This document shows positions 1 through 9,147 of a DNA stretch of 64,000 nt, piece after piece. Position numbers and translations under genes: made by a program. The notes beneath the pieces were generated by a model, which ran no database searches, was not told the DNA's origin, and saw only the letters and a program-made list of their open reading frames with translations. Origin of the DNA: Candidatus Cacconaster merdequi (GTDB lineage Bacteria > Bacteroidota > Bacteroidia > Bacteroidales > UBA932); assembly GCA_018064345.1 (NCBI GenBank), contig JAGHVK010000066.1, positions 52,540 through 116,539 on the forward strand, written 5' to 3'. Numbering within the stretch: position 1 is the stretch's first letter; each line of letters begins with the position of its first letter.

Positions 1-171
1 AAGACCTGGTCACGTGCCAGCATGATTTCCCCTGACTTCGTGGGACACACAATCGCTGTTCATAATGGCAACAAGTTTGTTCCGGTTTATGTAACAGAGA
101 ATATGGTTGGTCACAAGTTGGGCGAATTCGCTCCTACACGTACCTTCAAGGGTCACTCTGGTAATCGTTAA
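1..171 (+). CDS. rpsS: 30S ribosomal protein S19, 3' part (5' end outside window)
   Basis: Frame 1 reads [56 protein letters not shown], typical S19 C-terminus; followed by rplV. Confidence 0.97.
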   Translation, partial: KTWSRASMISPDFVGHTIAVHNGNKFVPVYVTENMVGHKLGEFAPTRTFKGHSGNR

Positions 172-191
172 TATTAAAAAGGGAGATTACA

Positions 192-629
192 ATGGGATCT
201 AGAAAACACGAAATGGCCGAGAGGCTGAAAGAAATAAAGAGCCATACAGCTATCGCCAAGCTGAATGACGTTCCTACCTCACCTCAGAAGATGCGCCTTG
301 TGGCTGACATAGTAAGGGGTGTAGAAGTCAACAAAGCTTTGGATATCCTTCATTATTCAAAGAAAGAGGCTTCTGTCCGTTTGGAGAAACTTCTCCGCAG
401 CGCTATCGCCAACTGGGAAGCGAAGAATGAAGATTCACGCAAGGAGTTGGAGAACGGCAACGTATATGTACAGACAATTATGGTTGACGGTGGCCGCCAG
501 CTGAAGCGTATCCGCACTGCCCCTCAGGGCCGCGCAGCACGCATCCGCAAGCGTTCAAACCACGTAACCATCATCGTTGGTACGAAGAAAGAAGAGAAAC
601 CTGTTGAACCACAGTCAAAGGAGGCATAA
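192..629 (+). CDS. rplV: 50S ribosomal protein L22
   Basis: ORF with L22 motifs ([46 protein letters not shown]); position between rpsS and rpsC. Confidence 0.97.
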   Translation: MGSRKHEMAERLKEIKSHTAIAKLNDVPTSPQKMRLVADIVRGVEVNKALDILHYSKKEASVRLEKLLRSAIANWEAKNEDSRKELENGNVYVQTIMVDGGRQLKRIRTAPQGRAARIRKRSNHVTIIVGTKKEEKPVEPQSKEA

Positions 630-632
630 ATT

Positions 633-1400
633 ATGGGACAGAAAACTAATCCTATCAGCAACCGTGTAGGTATCATCCGTGGCTGGGATTCAAACTGGTA
701 TGGTGAATATCCTGCAAGAATCCTCGAGGATGCAAAGATTCGCGAGTATCTTACTGCCCGCCTTGCAAAGGCTTCGCTCTCTAAGATAGTCATCGAGCGT
801 ACCCTCAAACTCATCACAGTTACCATCAATACTGCCCGTCCGGGTGTGATTATCGGAAAGGGTGGCCAGGAAGTGGACAAACTGAAAGAAGAGTTGAAGA
901 AGATTTGCAACAAGGATGTCCAGATCAACATCTTCGAAGTAAAGCGTCCTGAAGTTGACGCCAATATCGTAGCAAATAACATTGCCCGTCAGGTGGAAGG
1001 TCGTGTATCTTACCGTCGTGCAATCAAGATGGCTGTTGCTTCTACTATGCGTATGGGCGCCGAAGGAATCAAGGTTCAGATCAGCGGCCGCGTAGGTGGA
1101 GCTGAAATGGCAAGAAGCGAGATGTTCAAGGAAGGACGTACTCCTCTCCATACCATCCGTGCTGACATCGACTATGCACTCGCTGAGGCTCACACCAAAG
1201 TAGGTGTTCTCGGTATCAAGGTATGGGTATGCAACGGAGAAGTTTACGGCAAACGTGAACTCACTCCTAATGCAGGTGTCGCAGCAAACGCCGCTCAGGG
1301 TGGAGCAGGTAGCGAGCGCCGCGAACATGGTGACCGTCGTCGTGGCAACCGTAATGGTGGCCGTCGCTCGGGTGACCGTCGTCCACGCAAGGAGGAATAA
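633..1400 (+). CDS. rpsC: 30S ribosomal protein S3 with Arg/Gly-rich C-terminal tail
   Basis: [26 protein letters not shown]-domain [24 protein letters not shown]-like YGKRELTPN. Confidence 0.97.
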   Translation: MGQKTNPISNRVGIIRGWDSNWYGEYPARILEDAKIREYLTARLAKASLSKIVIERTLKLITVTINTARPGVIIGKGGQEVDKLKEELKKICNKDVQINIFEVKRPEVDANIVANNIARQVEGRVSYRRAIKMAVASTMRMGAEGIKVQISGRVGGAEMARSEMFKEGRTPLHTIRADIDYALAEAHTKVGVLGIKVWVCNGEVYGKRELTPNAGVAANAAQGGAGSERREHGDRRRGNRNGGRRSGDRRPRKEE

Positions 1401-1421
1401 TACCTGATAAATAATCTGAAG

Positions 1422-1456
1422 AGAGGTTGGTCACATTGACCAGCCTCTTTTTTTTG
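1422..1456 (+). terminator. Rho-independent terminator after rpsC
   Basis: AGAGGTTGGTCA-cat-TGACCAGCCTCT (12 bp, one G-T) followed by TTTTTTTT. Confidence 0.9.
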
Positions 1457-1537
1457 TTGAATCAGTGCGATATATGGGAGATTTTGTGTAAGTTTGTAAG
1501 ACTAAGCTACCATAATCAACAAAATAGGAAACTGAAC

Positions 1538-2764
1538 ATGAAAAAACTTCTTGCATTTTTTGCAGTTGCAGCCGTAATGGCTTCCTGCACTCCTCAACCG
1601 GGCACTCTCAAACACGCTACCCCGGAGTCAATGGGAATGAATTCTGAAAAGCTCGCACAGATAGACCGTGAGGCACAAAGTGCGGTGGATGCTGACAACA
1701 TCCCCGGTTGTGTGGTTGCAGTTGTCCGTGAGGACAAAATAGTCTTCCTGAAGGCATACGGCAACAAACAGGTGTATCCGGACACTATTCCGATGACCAC
1801 GGAGACCGTCTTTGACCTTGCTTCCTGCAGCAAGTGTGTCGGTACGACTCTCTCATTCATGCAGCTCATCGAAAACGGTTATGTCCGTCTTCAGGATGAA
1901 GTGAGCGAATATATTCCAGGTTTCAAGCCTTGGGTCGATCCTGAAACCGGCCGTGAAGTTCCGATTACAGTTCAGGATCTTCTTACTCATACTTCCGGTC
2001 TTGCTTCTTACATAAATGTTGCAAGTTTCGTGGAAAGATTCGGGGAGGCACAGCCTGACTCACTCATCAACTTCATAGCAACCGAAGTTACCCGCAATTT
2101 CCGTCCGAAGACTAACTATCTTTACAGCTGCCTCAATTTCGTGACCCTCCAGAACATTCTCCAGAATATCACCGGCGAGCGTCTTGCCGACTATGCACAG
2201 AAGAACGTGTTCGACCGCCTCGGCCTCAAGCACACCTGCTATCTTCCAAAGGAACATCCGGATATTCTTCCTCTCGTGGCTCCTACCGAACTGCAGGCTG
2301 ACGGTTCCGTTCTCCTCGGTGACGTTCACGACCCTATCGCTTTCCGTTGCAACTGTGGCAATTCGGGCAATGCAGGAGTGTTCTCAAACTGCGAGGACCT
2401 TGCTGTAATTTGCGCTGCAATAATGAATCACGGTGAGATCAACGGTCGCAGGATTCTCAGCCCTATGACCGTAGAGGCTATGATAGACGTTCCTGACTAC
2501 GGCCCTAAGGCAATCGCGCCACACGTGGGAAGAGCTCTTGGCTGGGACAACCACAGCGGAGCATCGACTCTCAAGGGTGATATGTTCAGCCGTACAAGAA
2601 CCATCTGCCATACCGGTTATACAGGTACCTCAATCGTAATGGATATGGATGCCAGGACTGCTGTCATCGTTCTTTCCAACCGCGTTCATCCGTACGACGA
2701 CGGTATGATCAGTGAGACAAGGGCACGCATTGCAAACATCGTTGCCGGAAGTATTGAGAAATAA
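1538..2764 (+). CDS. Serine hydrolase, beta-lactamase/class C-like family lipoprotein
   Basis: Start at MKKLLAFFAVAAVMASC (lipobox) rather than 1427, which lies in the terminator; SxxK motif (SCSKCVG), YSCLN, HTGYTGTS. Confidence 0.85.
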   Translation: MKKLLAFFAVAAVMASCTPQPGTLKHATPESMGMNSEKLAQIDREAQSAVDADNIPGCVVAVVREDKIVFLKAYGNKQVYPDTIPMTTETVFDLASCSKCVGTTLSFMQLIENGYVRLQDEVSEYIPGFKPWVDPETGREVPITVQDLLTHTSGLASYINVASFVERFGEAQPDSLINFIATEVTRNFRPKTNYLYSCLNFVTLQNILQNITGERLADYAQKNVFDRLGLKHTCYLPKEHPDILPLVAPTELQADGSVLLGDVHDPIAFRCNCGNSGNAGVFSNCEDLAVICAAIMNHGEINGRRILSPMTVEAMIDVPDYGPKAIAPHVGRALGWDNHSGASTLKGDMFSRTRTICHTGYTGTSIVMDMDARTAVIVLSNRVHPYDDGMISETRARIANIVAGSIEK

Positions 2765-3704
2765 CATAATATACAATAGACCTGTCATCAATGGCAGCCG
2801 CACGGTGGCTGTCATTGATGACTGTTTTATGGGCAACCCTCCACAATGGCCTGACTGCCCCCGGATTTTCATTCATGCGAGCGAGAAGGACAAGACTCTC
2901 GCAACTGTTGAAAAAGTAATCGGGAGGCTGTTGGAACTGGAAGCGGACAGGGATACTTTTCTGGTGGGGATAGGAGGTGGAATAACTACCGACATCACAG
3001 GATTCGTAGCTTCGACATTCAAACGAGGGTTGAGGTTCGGCCTGGTCCCGACAACTTTGCTCGCCCAGGTGGATGCTGCAATAGGAGGAAAGAACGGAGT
3101 GAATTTCTCCGGCTTCAAGAATATGATGGGAACGTTCAACGAAGCGGACTGGGTTTATGTTTCATCTTCTTTCCTCAAGACACTTGACCACAGACAGCTT
3201 ATGTGCGGTGCTGCTGAGATGCTCAAGACTTTTTTGATTGCAGATGAAAGGGCATATCACGAAGCAGTGGAGTTGTTTGCAGCTCAGGAAATTGATTTTG
3301 AGGCGATTCAACCTCTGGTACATCGTGCGGCGGAGATAAAGTTCTCAATTGTGGAGAAAGACCCGCAGGACAGAGGCATCCGACATCTCCTCAATTTCGG
3401 GCATACTTATGCCCACGCAATAGAAAAGAACGATACCGGTATGCTTCACGGTGAGGCAGTGGCTGTCGGGATGGTGATGGAGTCCCGTATAGCTGTGAAA
3501 AACGGTATCTTGGGAGAAGATGTTCTCTTTGAAATAGAATCCGATTTCAAGAGGATAGGCCTTCCGACCGATACTTCCCTCAAGGAAGAGGAACTGGAGG
3601 CTGCGCTCCTTCAGGACAAGAAACGCTCGGGAAATGTCATCAGAATGGCACTGCCGGCAAAAATAGGAGAAGCGGTGATATGGGAGAAATCTGTTACAGT
3701 CTGA
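2754..3704 (+). CDS. aroB: 3-dehydroquinate synthase
   Basis: GGGITTDITGFVASTFKRGLRFGLVPTTLLAQVDAAIGGKNGVN, LNFGHTYAHAIE, LHGEAVAVGM; start uncertain (TTG 2754 or GTG 2712). Confidence 0.93.
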   Translation: MRNNIIYNRPVINGSRTVAVIDDCFMGNPPQWPDCPRIFIHASEKDKTLATVEKVIGRLLELEADRDTFLVGIGGGITTDITGFVASTFKRGLRFGLVPTTLLAQVDAAIGGKNGVNFSGFKNMMGTFNEADWVYVSSSFLKTLDHRQLMCGAAEMLKTFLIADERAYHEAVELFAAQEIDFEAIQPLVHRAAEIKFSIVEKDPQDRGIRHLLNFGHTYAHAIEKNDTGMLHGEAVAVGMVMESRIAVKNGILGEDVLFEIESDFKRIGLPTDTSLKEEELEAALLQDKKRSGNVIRMALPAKIGEAVIWEKSVTV

Positions 3705-5596
3705 AAGGGGTATCGAACGCCTACTGCAATTTCATGGTCCAGACAAGGATGAAGGCGGTCGTCGAGATACGTTTGGACGATTGCATGCTGGATGAAGACC
3801 AGCTCAAGCAACTCTTCTCCAGTGAACGTTCAGCCAGGACCATCGCCACTTACCATATTGAAGACAGCAGTCAGCTTGAAGAGGCCTCAAGGCTTCTTTC
3901 CCTTGCCATCCTTTCCGGGTCAGATTATGTGGACATACCTTTGGACTGGCCCGAAAACAGGCGGCAATGGCTTGTTTCCCTCGCATTGAACAAAGGGTGC
4001 AGAATCATAATCTCATATCACGATTACAACGGGACCGGCCCGCTCATCTCTCTCGTAGAAAAAGCCCGCACTGCTTTTTCATACGGAGCCGACATTGCCA
4101 AAATAGTTACCACTGCTCATTGTGAAGAGGATTGGAAACGGGTGATGGGACTTTATGACTTGTTCCCGTCAGAAAAACTCGTTGCCTTTGCAATGGGAAA
4201 AGAGGGCTATGATTCCCGCCTCGTATCTTTTTCAAAGGGAGCTCCGCTGTTCTATCTTTCACCGTCCCGAAAGAGAATGACCGCGCCCGGACAGCCGGTC
4301 TATTTCGATTTTCTGGAAGAGGACCAGATTGTGCTGTGCGGTGAAAGTGATCTCCCCGCATCAAAGAGTTTCGCTCAGAGGGCGATAGTTCTCTCTGCGC
4401 TTGCCGAAGGTACCACGAGGCTGTATGGAATGACCCTGTGTGACGATATATGTGCAGCCATAGGTGTCGCAGAAAGTTTTGGTGCCGAGGTCTCGTTGGA
4501 GGGGACGACACTGACGGTTACAGGACATCAGGATATTTTGGGCAAAGGCTTGACAGTGAAGGACAACACATTGTTCGTAGGAGAGTCCGCCCTGCTGGCG
4601 AGGTTGTGCATCCCTCTTGCGGGCCTTTCCGATGAAGACATAACCATCGTAGGTGAAAAGAGTCTGCTCGGCCGCAGAATCGATGACCATAGAAGTGCAT
4701 TGAAGAAACTCGGCCTGGCCATCGACTATACCGACAAGTGCTATCTTCCAGCCGTAGTGAAAGGGAGACTCAAAGGAGGAGTCGTTTCTCTTAACGGAAA
4801 GAAGGGCTCCCAGATGATATCAGGCCTCCTGCTTGCCCTGAGTCAGTGCCGGAGCAGCAGCGCAATAGCCGTGGAGCAGGTCACGAGCTCTCCATATATC
4901 AATCTTACGACCTACATTGCCTCGTTTTTCGGCCTTTGTGGGTATGAAGTTCCGACAACGGACGATGATGAGATATACTATGTCAGTCCCAATCAGAAGA
5001 TAGAACCCGTGATAGGTTTTGAAATGGAAAAGGACTGGAGCAGCGCAGCTATGCTGATGGCGGCCGGAGCCATTATGGGAGACATATCCCTGCGCGGACT
5101 TGATACTTGTTCCAATCAGGCGGATTCGGTCATTTTCCTTATGATGGAGGACTGCAACATTGACATTGAAGAGAAAAACAACGTGATAAATGTCCGCAAG
5201 TCGATGATCACTCCTTTCTATTTCGACATAACCGACTGCCCGGATCTCTTCGCTCCATTGTTCCTGCTCGCTTCACAGGCGGAAGGAGAGAGTATCATTG
5301 CCGGTGTCGGCAGGCTGAAGAACAAAGAGAGCAACAGGGCCAGGACTTTCTCATCCGAATTTTCCAAATTGGGAATCAAGAGCAGAATCGTGGGTGACGA
5401 AATATTTATCCGCGGGCACGAAAACTTCGTCTATGACAGCGCCGTTTGCTCTTCACACGGTGACCACAGGCTCGCTATGGCACTTTATGTCGCCTCTTTG
5501 GTCGCAAAAGGGCCGGTAGAGATAGAAGGAATGGAATCAATTGCGAAATCTTTTCCTAACTTTGTAGAAACCATTGGCAGGTTGAAGAAAAAATAG
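3680..5596 (+). CDS. aroD-aroA: Fused type I 3-dehydroquinate dehydratase (N-terminal) and EPSP synthase (C-terminal)
   Basis: N-terminal VEIRLDD, IISYHDYNGTG, DIAKIVTTA, FAMGKEGYDSRLVS as in type I AroD; C-terminal PASKSFAQRAIVLSALAEGTT, KGSQMISGLLLAL, SSHGDHRLAMA as in AroA; one uninterrupted ORF. Confidence 0.88.
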   Translation: MGEICYSLKGVSNAYCNFMVQTRMKAVVEIRLDDCMLDEDQLKQLFSSERSARTIATYHIEDSSQLEEASRLLSLAILSGSDYVDIPLDWPENRRQWLVSLALNKGCRIIISYHDYNGTGPLISLVEKARTAFSYGADIAKIVTTAHCEEDWKRVMGLYDLFPSEKLVAFAMGKEGYDSRLVSFSKGAPLFYLSPSRKRMTAPGQPVYFDFLEEDQIVLCGESDLPASKSFAQRAIVLSALAEGTTRLYGMTLCDDICAAIGVAESFGAEVSLEGTTLTVTGHQDILGKGLTVKDNTLFVGESALLARLCIPLAGLSDEDITIVGEKSLLGRRIDDHRSALKKLGLAIDYTDKCYLPAVVKGRLKGGVVSLNGKKGSQMISGLLLALSQCRSSSAIAVEQVTSSPYINLTTYIASFFGLCGYEVPTTDDDEIYYVSPNQKIEPVIGFEMEKDWSSAAMLMAAGAIMGDISLRGLDTCSNQADSVIFLMMEDCNIDIEEKNNVINVRKSMITPFYFDITDCPDLFAPLFLLASQAEGESIIAGVGRLKNKESNRARTFSSEFSKLGIKSRIVGDEIFIRGHENFVYDSAVCSSHGDHRLAMALYVASLVAKGPVEIEGMESIAKSFPNFVETIGRLKKK

Positions 5597-5602
5597 ATTC
5601 TT

Positions 5603-6643
5603 ATGAATACTTTCGGCGACAAGTTTCAGATTCAGATTTTCGGAGCATCGCACGCTCCCGTCATAGGTGTGACGATAACCGGGCTTCCAACAGGAATACC
5701 GATAAATGATTCGGATTTCGAGCAGGACATATTGCGCAGAAAAAGCGGCTCCAAAGGAACCACTTCACGAATCGAGGATGATATTCCGGTAATAGAGAGC
5801 GGTCTGTCAAAAGATGGGACGGGTGAGATGGTGACGAATGGGAAAGCACTTACCATAACTTTCGAAAACAACAATATCCATCCGGAAGACTACACTCCTT
5901 TCAGGAATGTGCCGCGTCCAGGCCACGCTGACTTCACGGCGTACATAAAGTACTCTTCCCGCAAGCGGGACTTCGAGAACACCGATTTCATGGGTGGGGG
6001 ATTCTTTTCCGGACGTATGACGCTGCCTCTTGTCGGAGCCGGAGTCATTGCCAAGAAGATATTGGACCCTATCAAGGTTGAGGCGAAACTTGTCGAGGTG
6101 GGAGGTATTCCGACTGATGACTGGTCAAAAGTAGAGGAACTGCTCGATCAGACAATCAAGGAAGGAGATTCAATAGGGGGCATCATCGAATGTGTATGCA
6201 GGAATGTGACTCCGGGACTTGGAGAGCCTTTCTTCGATTCCCTGGAATCGATGATTTCACACGCCATATTCTCCATCCCGGGAATCCGTGGCATCGAGTT
6301 CGGTGACGGTTTCGCAGCCTCAAGGATGAAAGGCTCCCAGCATAACGATCCTTTTATCGACGACAAGGGACACACTTCCAAGAACGGAGCTGGTGGAATC
6401 AACGGTGGAATATCAAACGGTAATGACATAGTGTTCCGTGTGGCGGTCAAGCCGACTTCCAGCATTATAAAGAAGCAGCAGACCTTCGATTTCATCAACA
6501 AGAGAATGACGGACATATCCGTCCCGGGACGTCACGACACCTGTTTCGCCCTCCGCGTGCCTCCGGTAGTCGAGGCGATGACTGCCATAACTCTCGTGGA
6601 CCTTCTTATGAAGGACCTCGTCAAAAGGCCAAGATCAATCTAA
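5603..6643 (+). CDS. aroC: Chorismate synthase (variant sequence type)
   Basis: FGASH, RRKSGSKG, PRPGHADFTAYIKY, GGGFFSGRMTLPLVGAGVIAK, HDTCFALRVPPVVEAM. Confidence 0.9.
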   Translation: MNTFGDKFQIQIFGASHAPVIGVTITGLPTGIPINDSDFEQDILRRKSGSKGTTSRIEDDIPVIESGLSKDGTGEMVTNGKALTITFENNNIHPEDYTPFRNVPRPGHADFTAYIKYSSRKRDFENTDFMGGGFFSGRMTLPLVGAGVIAKKILDPIKVEAKLVEVGGIPTDDWSKVEELLDQTIKEGDSIGGIIECVCRNVTPGLGEPFFDSLESMISHAIFSIPGIRGIEFGDGFAASRMKGSQHNDPFIDDKGHTSKNGAGGINGGISNGNDIVFRVAVKPTSSIIKKQQTFDFINKRMTDISVPGRHDTCFALRVPPVVEAMTAITLVDLLMKDLVKRPRSI

Positions 6644-6654
6644 ATCAAAATAGT

Positions 6655-7443
6655 ATGAAAAAGTTCATCTTCGCCGCTCTCCTTGCAGCGGCAATTCTTC
6701 CAGGATGCAGGACATCCGGTGCAGACCCTGTCGTAAAGCGTTATCTCAAGGATTCCCTTGAGGTGTTCTCTGCCCGCTGCCAGCAGACTCTGGATGCTGC
6801 CTATATGGTTGATTCCCTGATAGAAATCAAGGAAGATATTCCCGGGTGGGAAGGATTCCCCGTGAAACTTTACCAGTATTATACCGGTGAGGACATCTAT
6901 CTCAAGGCTCCGAAGAGAGCTCTTGTATATCTTCTCAACCCTTCAGCCGAAAAGCTTGCAACCTGGATTGTAAATGCCGTGTTCGATGCAACTGGAGCCC
7001 TAGAATATGAAAATCTTGAAAAGGTACGTCAGTTCATAACCTGGCAGTCCGGTGCTCAGTTCCCGGTCAAAGGTGTGGTTTTCGAGGATATGTACACAAA
7101 AGGATTCCACGAACCGTATGTATTCAAGGATGGTGTTACGGTCTATATCGCGGATTCAACTTATCTTTCTCCTACAAAGACTCCTACGGACGAGATGCTT
7201 GACTACTACATCAACCTCGCCGAGGACAATTCACAGTTGAAGCCGAATACCGGCCGATATGCCCGTATCTGCTCTACCACCCGCGAGATGTACTACAATG
7301 CAGGTGGAACGGCTGATGTAGGATACAGTGATGACGGACAACGCTCGCAGGCCTGGCTTTCAGAGGTTGCCCGCTTGTATAAAGAGGCTTGGAATTCCGA
7401 CAAGAACTTCCTCATATACGCTTGGGCGAAGTCAAATCTTTGA
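6655..7443 (+). CDS. Hypothetical lipoprotein
   Basis: MKKFIFAALLAAAILPGC signal/lipobox; no recognised domain. Confidence 0.65.
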   Translation: MKKFIFAALLAAAILPGCRTSGADPVVKRYLKDSLEVFSARCQQTLDAAYMVDSLIEIKEDIPGWEGFPVKLYQYYTGEDIYLKAPKRALVYLLNPSAEKLATWIVNAVFDATGALEYENLEKVRQFITWQSGAQFPVKGVVFEDMYTKGFHEPYVFKDGVTVYIADSTYLSPTKTPTDEMLDYYINLAEDNSQLKPNTGRYARICSTTREMYYNAGGTADVGYSDDGQRSQAWLSEVARLYKEAWNSDKNFLIYAWAKSNL

Positions 7444-8099
7444 TGAATAGACTGTTTGCTTTTTCCGGAAGAATACTCCTTGCGGTGGTTTTTACCTTTG
7501 CCGCAGGGAGTTTTGTTTCAGTCAGTGCGCAGACTCTGACATACGATGTCCGATGTGGGGACAAGTCTTTCAGTACAAGTTTCAATGCAGTCAATGACGG
7601 TTCCGGGACAGTGCTTACTACTGTTTACGGCTCTCAGTCCACAAGACAGGTAATCGGCTCCGACTTGCGCACAATGGAGTGGAGCCTGAAGGACAGAAGC
7701 AGCTCGACCGATGTGGCCGTCATACTTGAAAACGGTTTTTTCCTGATAAAAGGCACGTTCAAGGGGAAGTCTGTGGACAAGAAAGTGAAGAGTGACGGTA
7801 CTCCGTGGGTTCAGAACATAGGCTTTGTGAGCGGGCGGTTGCTTGAAAAGGGTAAGAAGTTCAGATACACCTCTGTCAGGCCCACCGACTTGAAAGTCTT
7901 CACCTTCGATGCCGAAATCAAAGGAAACGGAGAAGGGGAGTACAAGGATTACGTCAGGGTGAAGGTAACCCCTACAGGTACATTTTCAAAATTGTGGCAC
8001 GCGAATCACTATTTCGACGGCAGGACACTTGAATATACAGGATACCACGCCGTGGAAAAAGCCGGCGGCCCTGAAACATTCTGGCTGTTGAGAAGATAG
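7443..8099 (+). CDS. Hypothetical secreted protein, DUF3108-like
   Basis: Start at MNRLFAFSGRILLAVVF overlapping previous stop (ATGA); signal peptide; family call tentative. Confidence 0.6.
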   Translation: MNRLFAFSGRILLAVVFTFAAGSFVSVSAQTLTYDVRCGDKSFSTSFNAVNDGSGTVLTTVYGSQSTRQVIGSDLRTMEWSLKDRSSSTDVAVILENGFFLIKGTFKGKSVDKKVKSDGTPWVQNIGFVSGRLLEKGKKFRYTSVRPTDLKVFTFDAEIKGNGEGEYKDYVRVKVTPTGTFSKLWHANHYFDGRTLEYTGYHAVEKAGGPETFWLLRR

Positions 8100-8102
8100 C
8101 CT

Positions 8103-9113
8103 CTAAATCAGGATTCCTGCTGATTCACACTGCCGTATCATCTCTTCCGGCCAGATGCTTGACTGGATCTCGCCTATGTGGGCTTTCCTCAGAAGGAACA
8201 TGCAGAGACGGCTTTGGCCGATACCTCCTCCTATGGTCAGCGGCAGTCTGCCTTCAAGCAGCAGACGGTGGTACATAAGCTCTTTCTTCCACTCCTGACC
8301 GCTTGCCTTCAATTGATATTCAAGAGACGCCTCGTCCACTCTGATTCCCATGGAGGAGAGCTCGAACGCACTCTCCAGAACAGGGTTCCATACTATGAGG
8401 TCACCGTTGAGGCTCCAGTCGTCATAGTCGGCGGCACGGCTGTCGTGAGGCTGCCCGTCGGAAAGTCTCTCGCCGATTCCGATGATGAAGACAGCCCGCT
8501 TCTCCTCCGCTATGCGGTTTTCTCTTTCTTTGGGCGTTAAACCGGGATATTTCCGCAGAAGTTCCTCGCTGGTGATAAAGTATATGTCTTCGGGAAGAAT
8601 CGGCTTTATTTGGGGGTATTCTACGAAAATAAGGTTTTCCGTCACCTTGATGGCTTCGAAGATTCTGCGGACAGTGCTCCTGAGGAATCCGAGATTCCTG
8701 TCTCCCTGTTCGATGACCTTCTCCCAGTCCCACTGGTCCACGTATATCGAGTGGATATTGTCGAGCTCTTCATCAGGCCTCAAGGCGTTCATATCGGTGT
8801 AGATTCCTCTTCCCGCTGCCGTGCCCATCCTGCCAAGCTTGACTCTTTTCCATTTTGCGAGAGAATGGACGACCTCTGCCTTCGCTTCACCCATATCCTT
8901 GATAGGAAATGACACAGGCCTCTCGACTCCGCTCAGGTCATCGTTCAAACCTGTCCCATTGAGCACTACCATCGGAGCCGTCACCCTAAGCAGTGAAAGT
9001 TGTGCCGCCAGATTCTTCTGGAACATATCCTTCACCATCTTTATCGCCTTTTCTGTGACTTCCCTTCCCCCGAGTATGTCAGAGTAGCCTGCAGGTATTT
9101 TCAATACACTCAT
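8103..9113 (-). CDS. asnA: Aspartate-ammonia ligase
   Basis: MSVLKIPAGYSDILGGREVTEKAIKMVKDMFQKNLAAQLSLLRVTAPMVV...GGGIGQSRLCMFLLRKAHIGEIQSSIWP. Confidence 0.95.
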   Translation of the reverse strand: MSVLKIPAGYSDILGGREVTEKAIKMVKDMFQKNLAAQLSLLRVTAPMVVLNGTGLNDDLSGVERPVSFPIKDMGEAKAEVVHSLAKWKRVKLGRMGTAAGRGIYTDMNALRPDEELDNIHSIYVDQWDWEKVIEQGDRNLGFLRSTVRRIFEAIKVTENLIFVEYPQIKPILPEDIYFITSEELLRKYPGLTPKERENRIAEEKRAVFIIGIGERLSDGQPHDSRAADYDDWSLNGDLIVWNPVLESAFELSSMGIRVDEASLEYQLKASGQEWKKELMYHRLLLEGRLPLTIGGGIGQSRLCMFLLRKAHIGEIQSSIWPEEMIRQCESAGILI

Positions 9114-9147
9114 ATCCTGTATATTATAAATAATTATAACAAAAATA

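Noticed and set aside
690-1328. 212-aa minus-strand ORF opposite rpsC
   Set aside because: Antisense to a conserved ribosomal protein gene; codon-bias artefact.
1427-1537. Upstream extension of the serine hydrolase ORF
   Set aside because: It begins inside the rpsC terminator; the lipoprotein signal starts at 1538.
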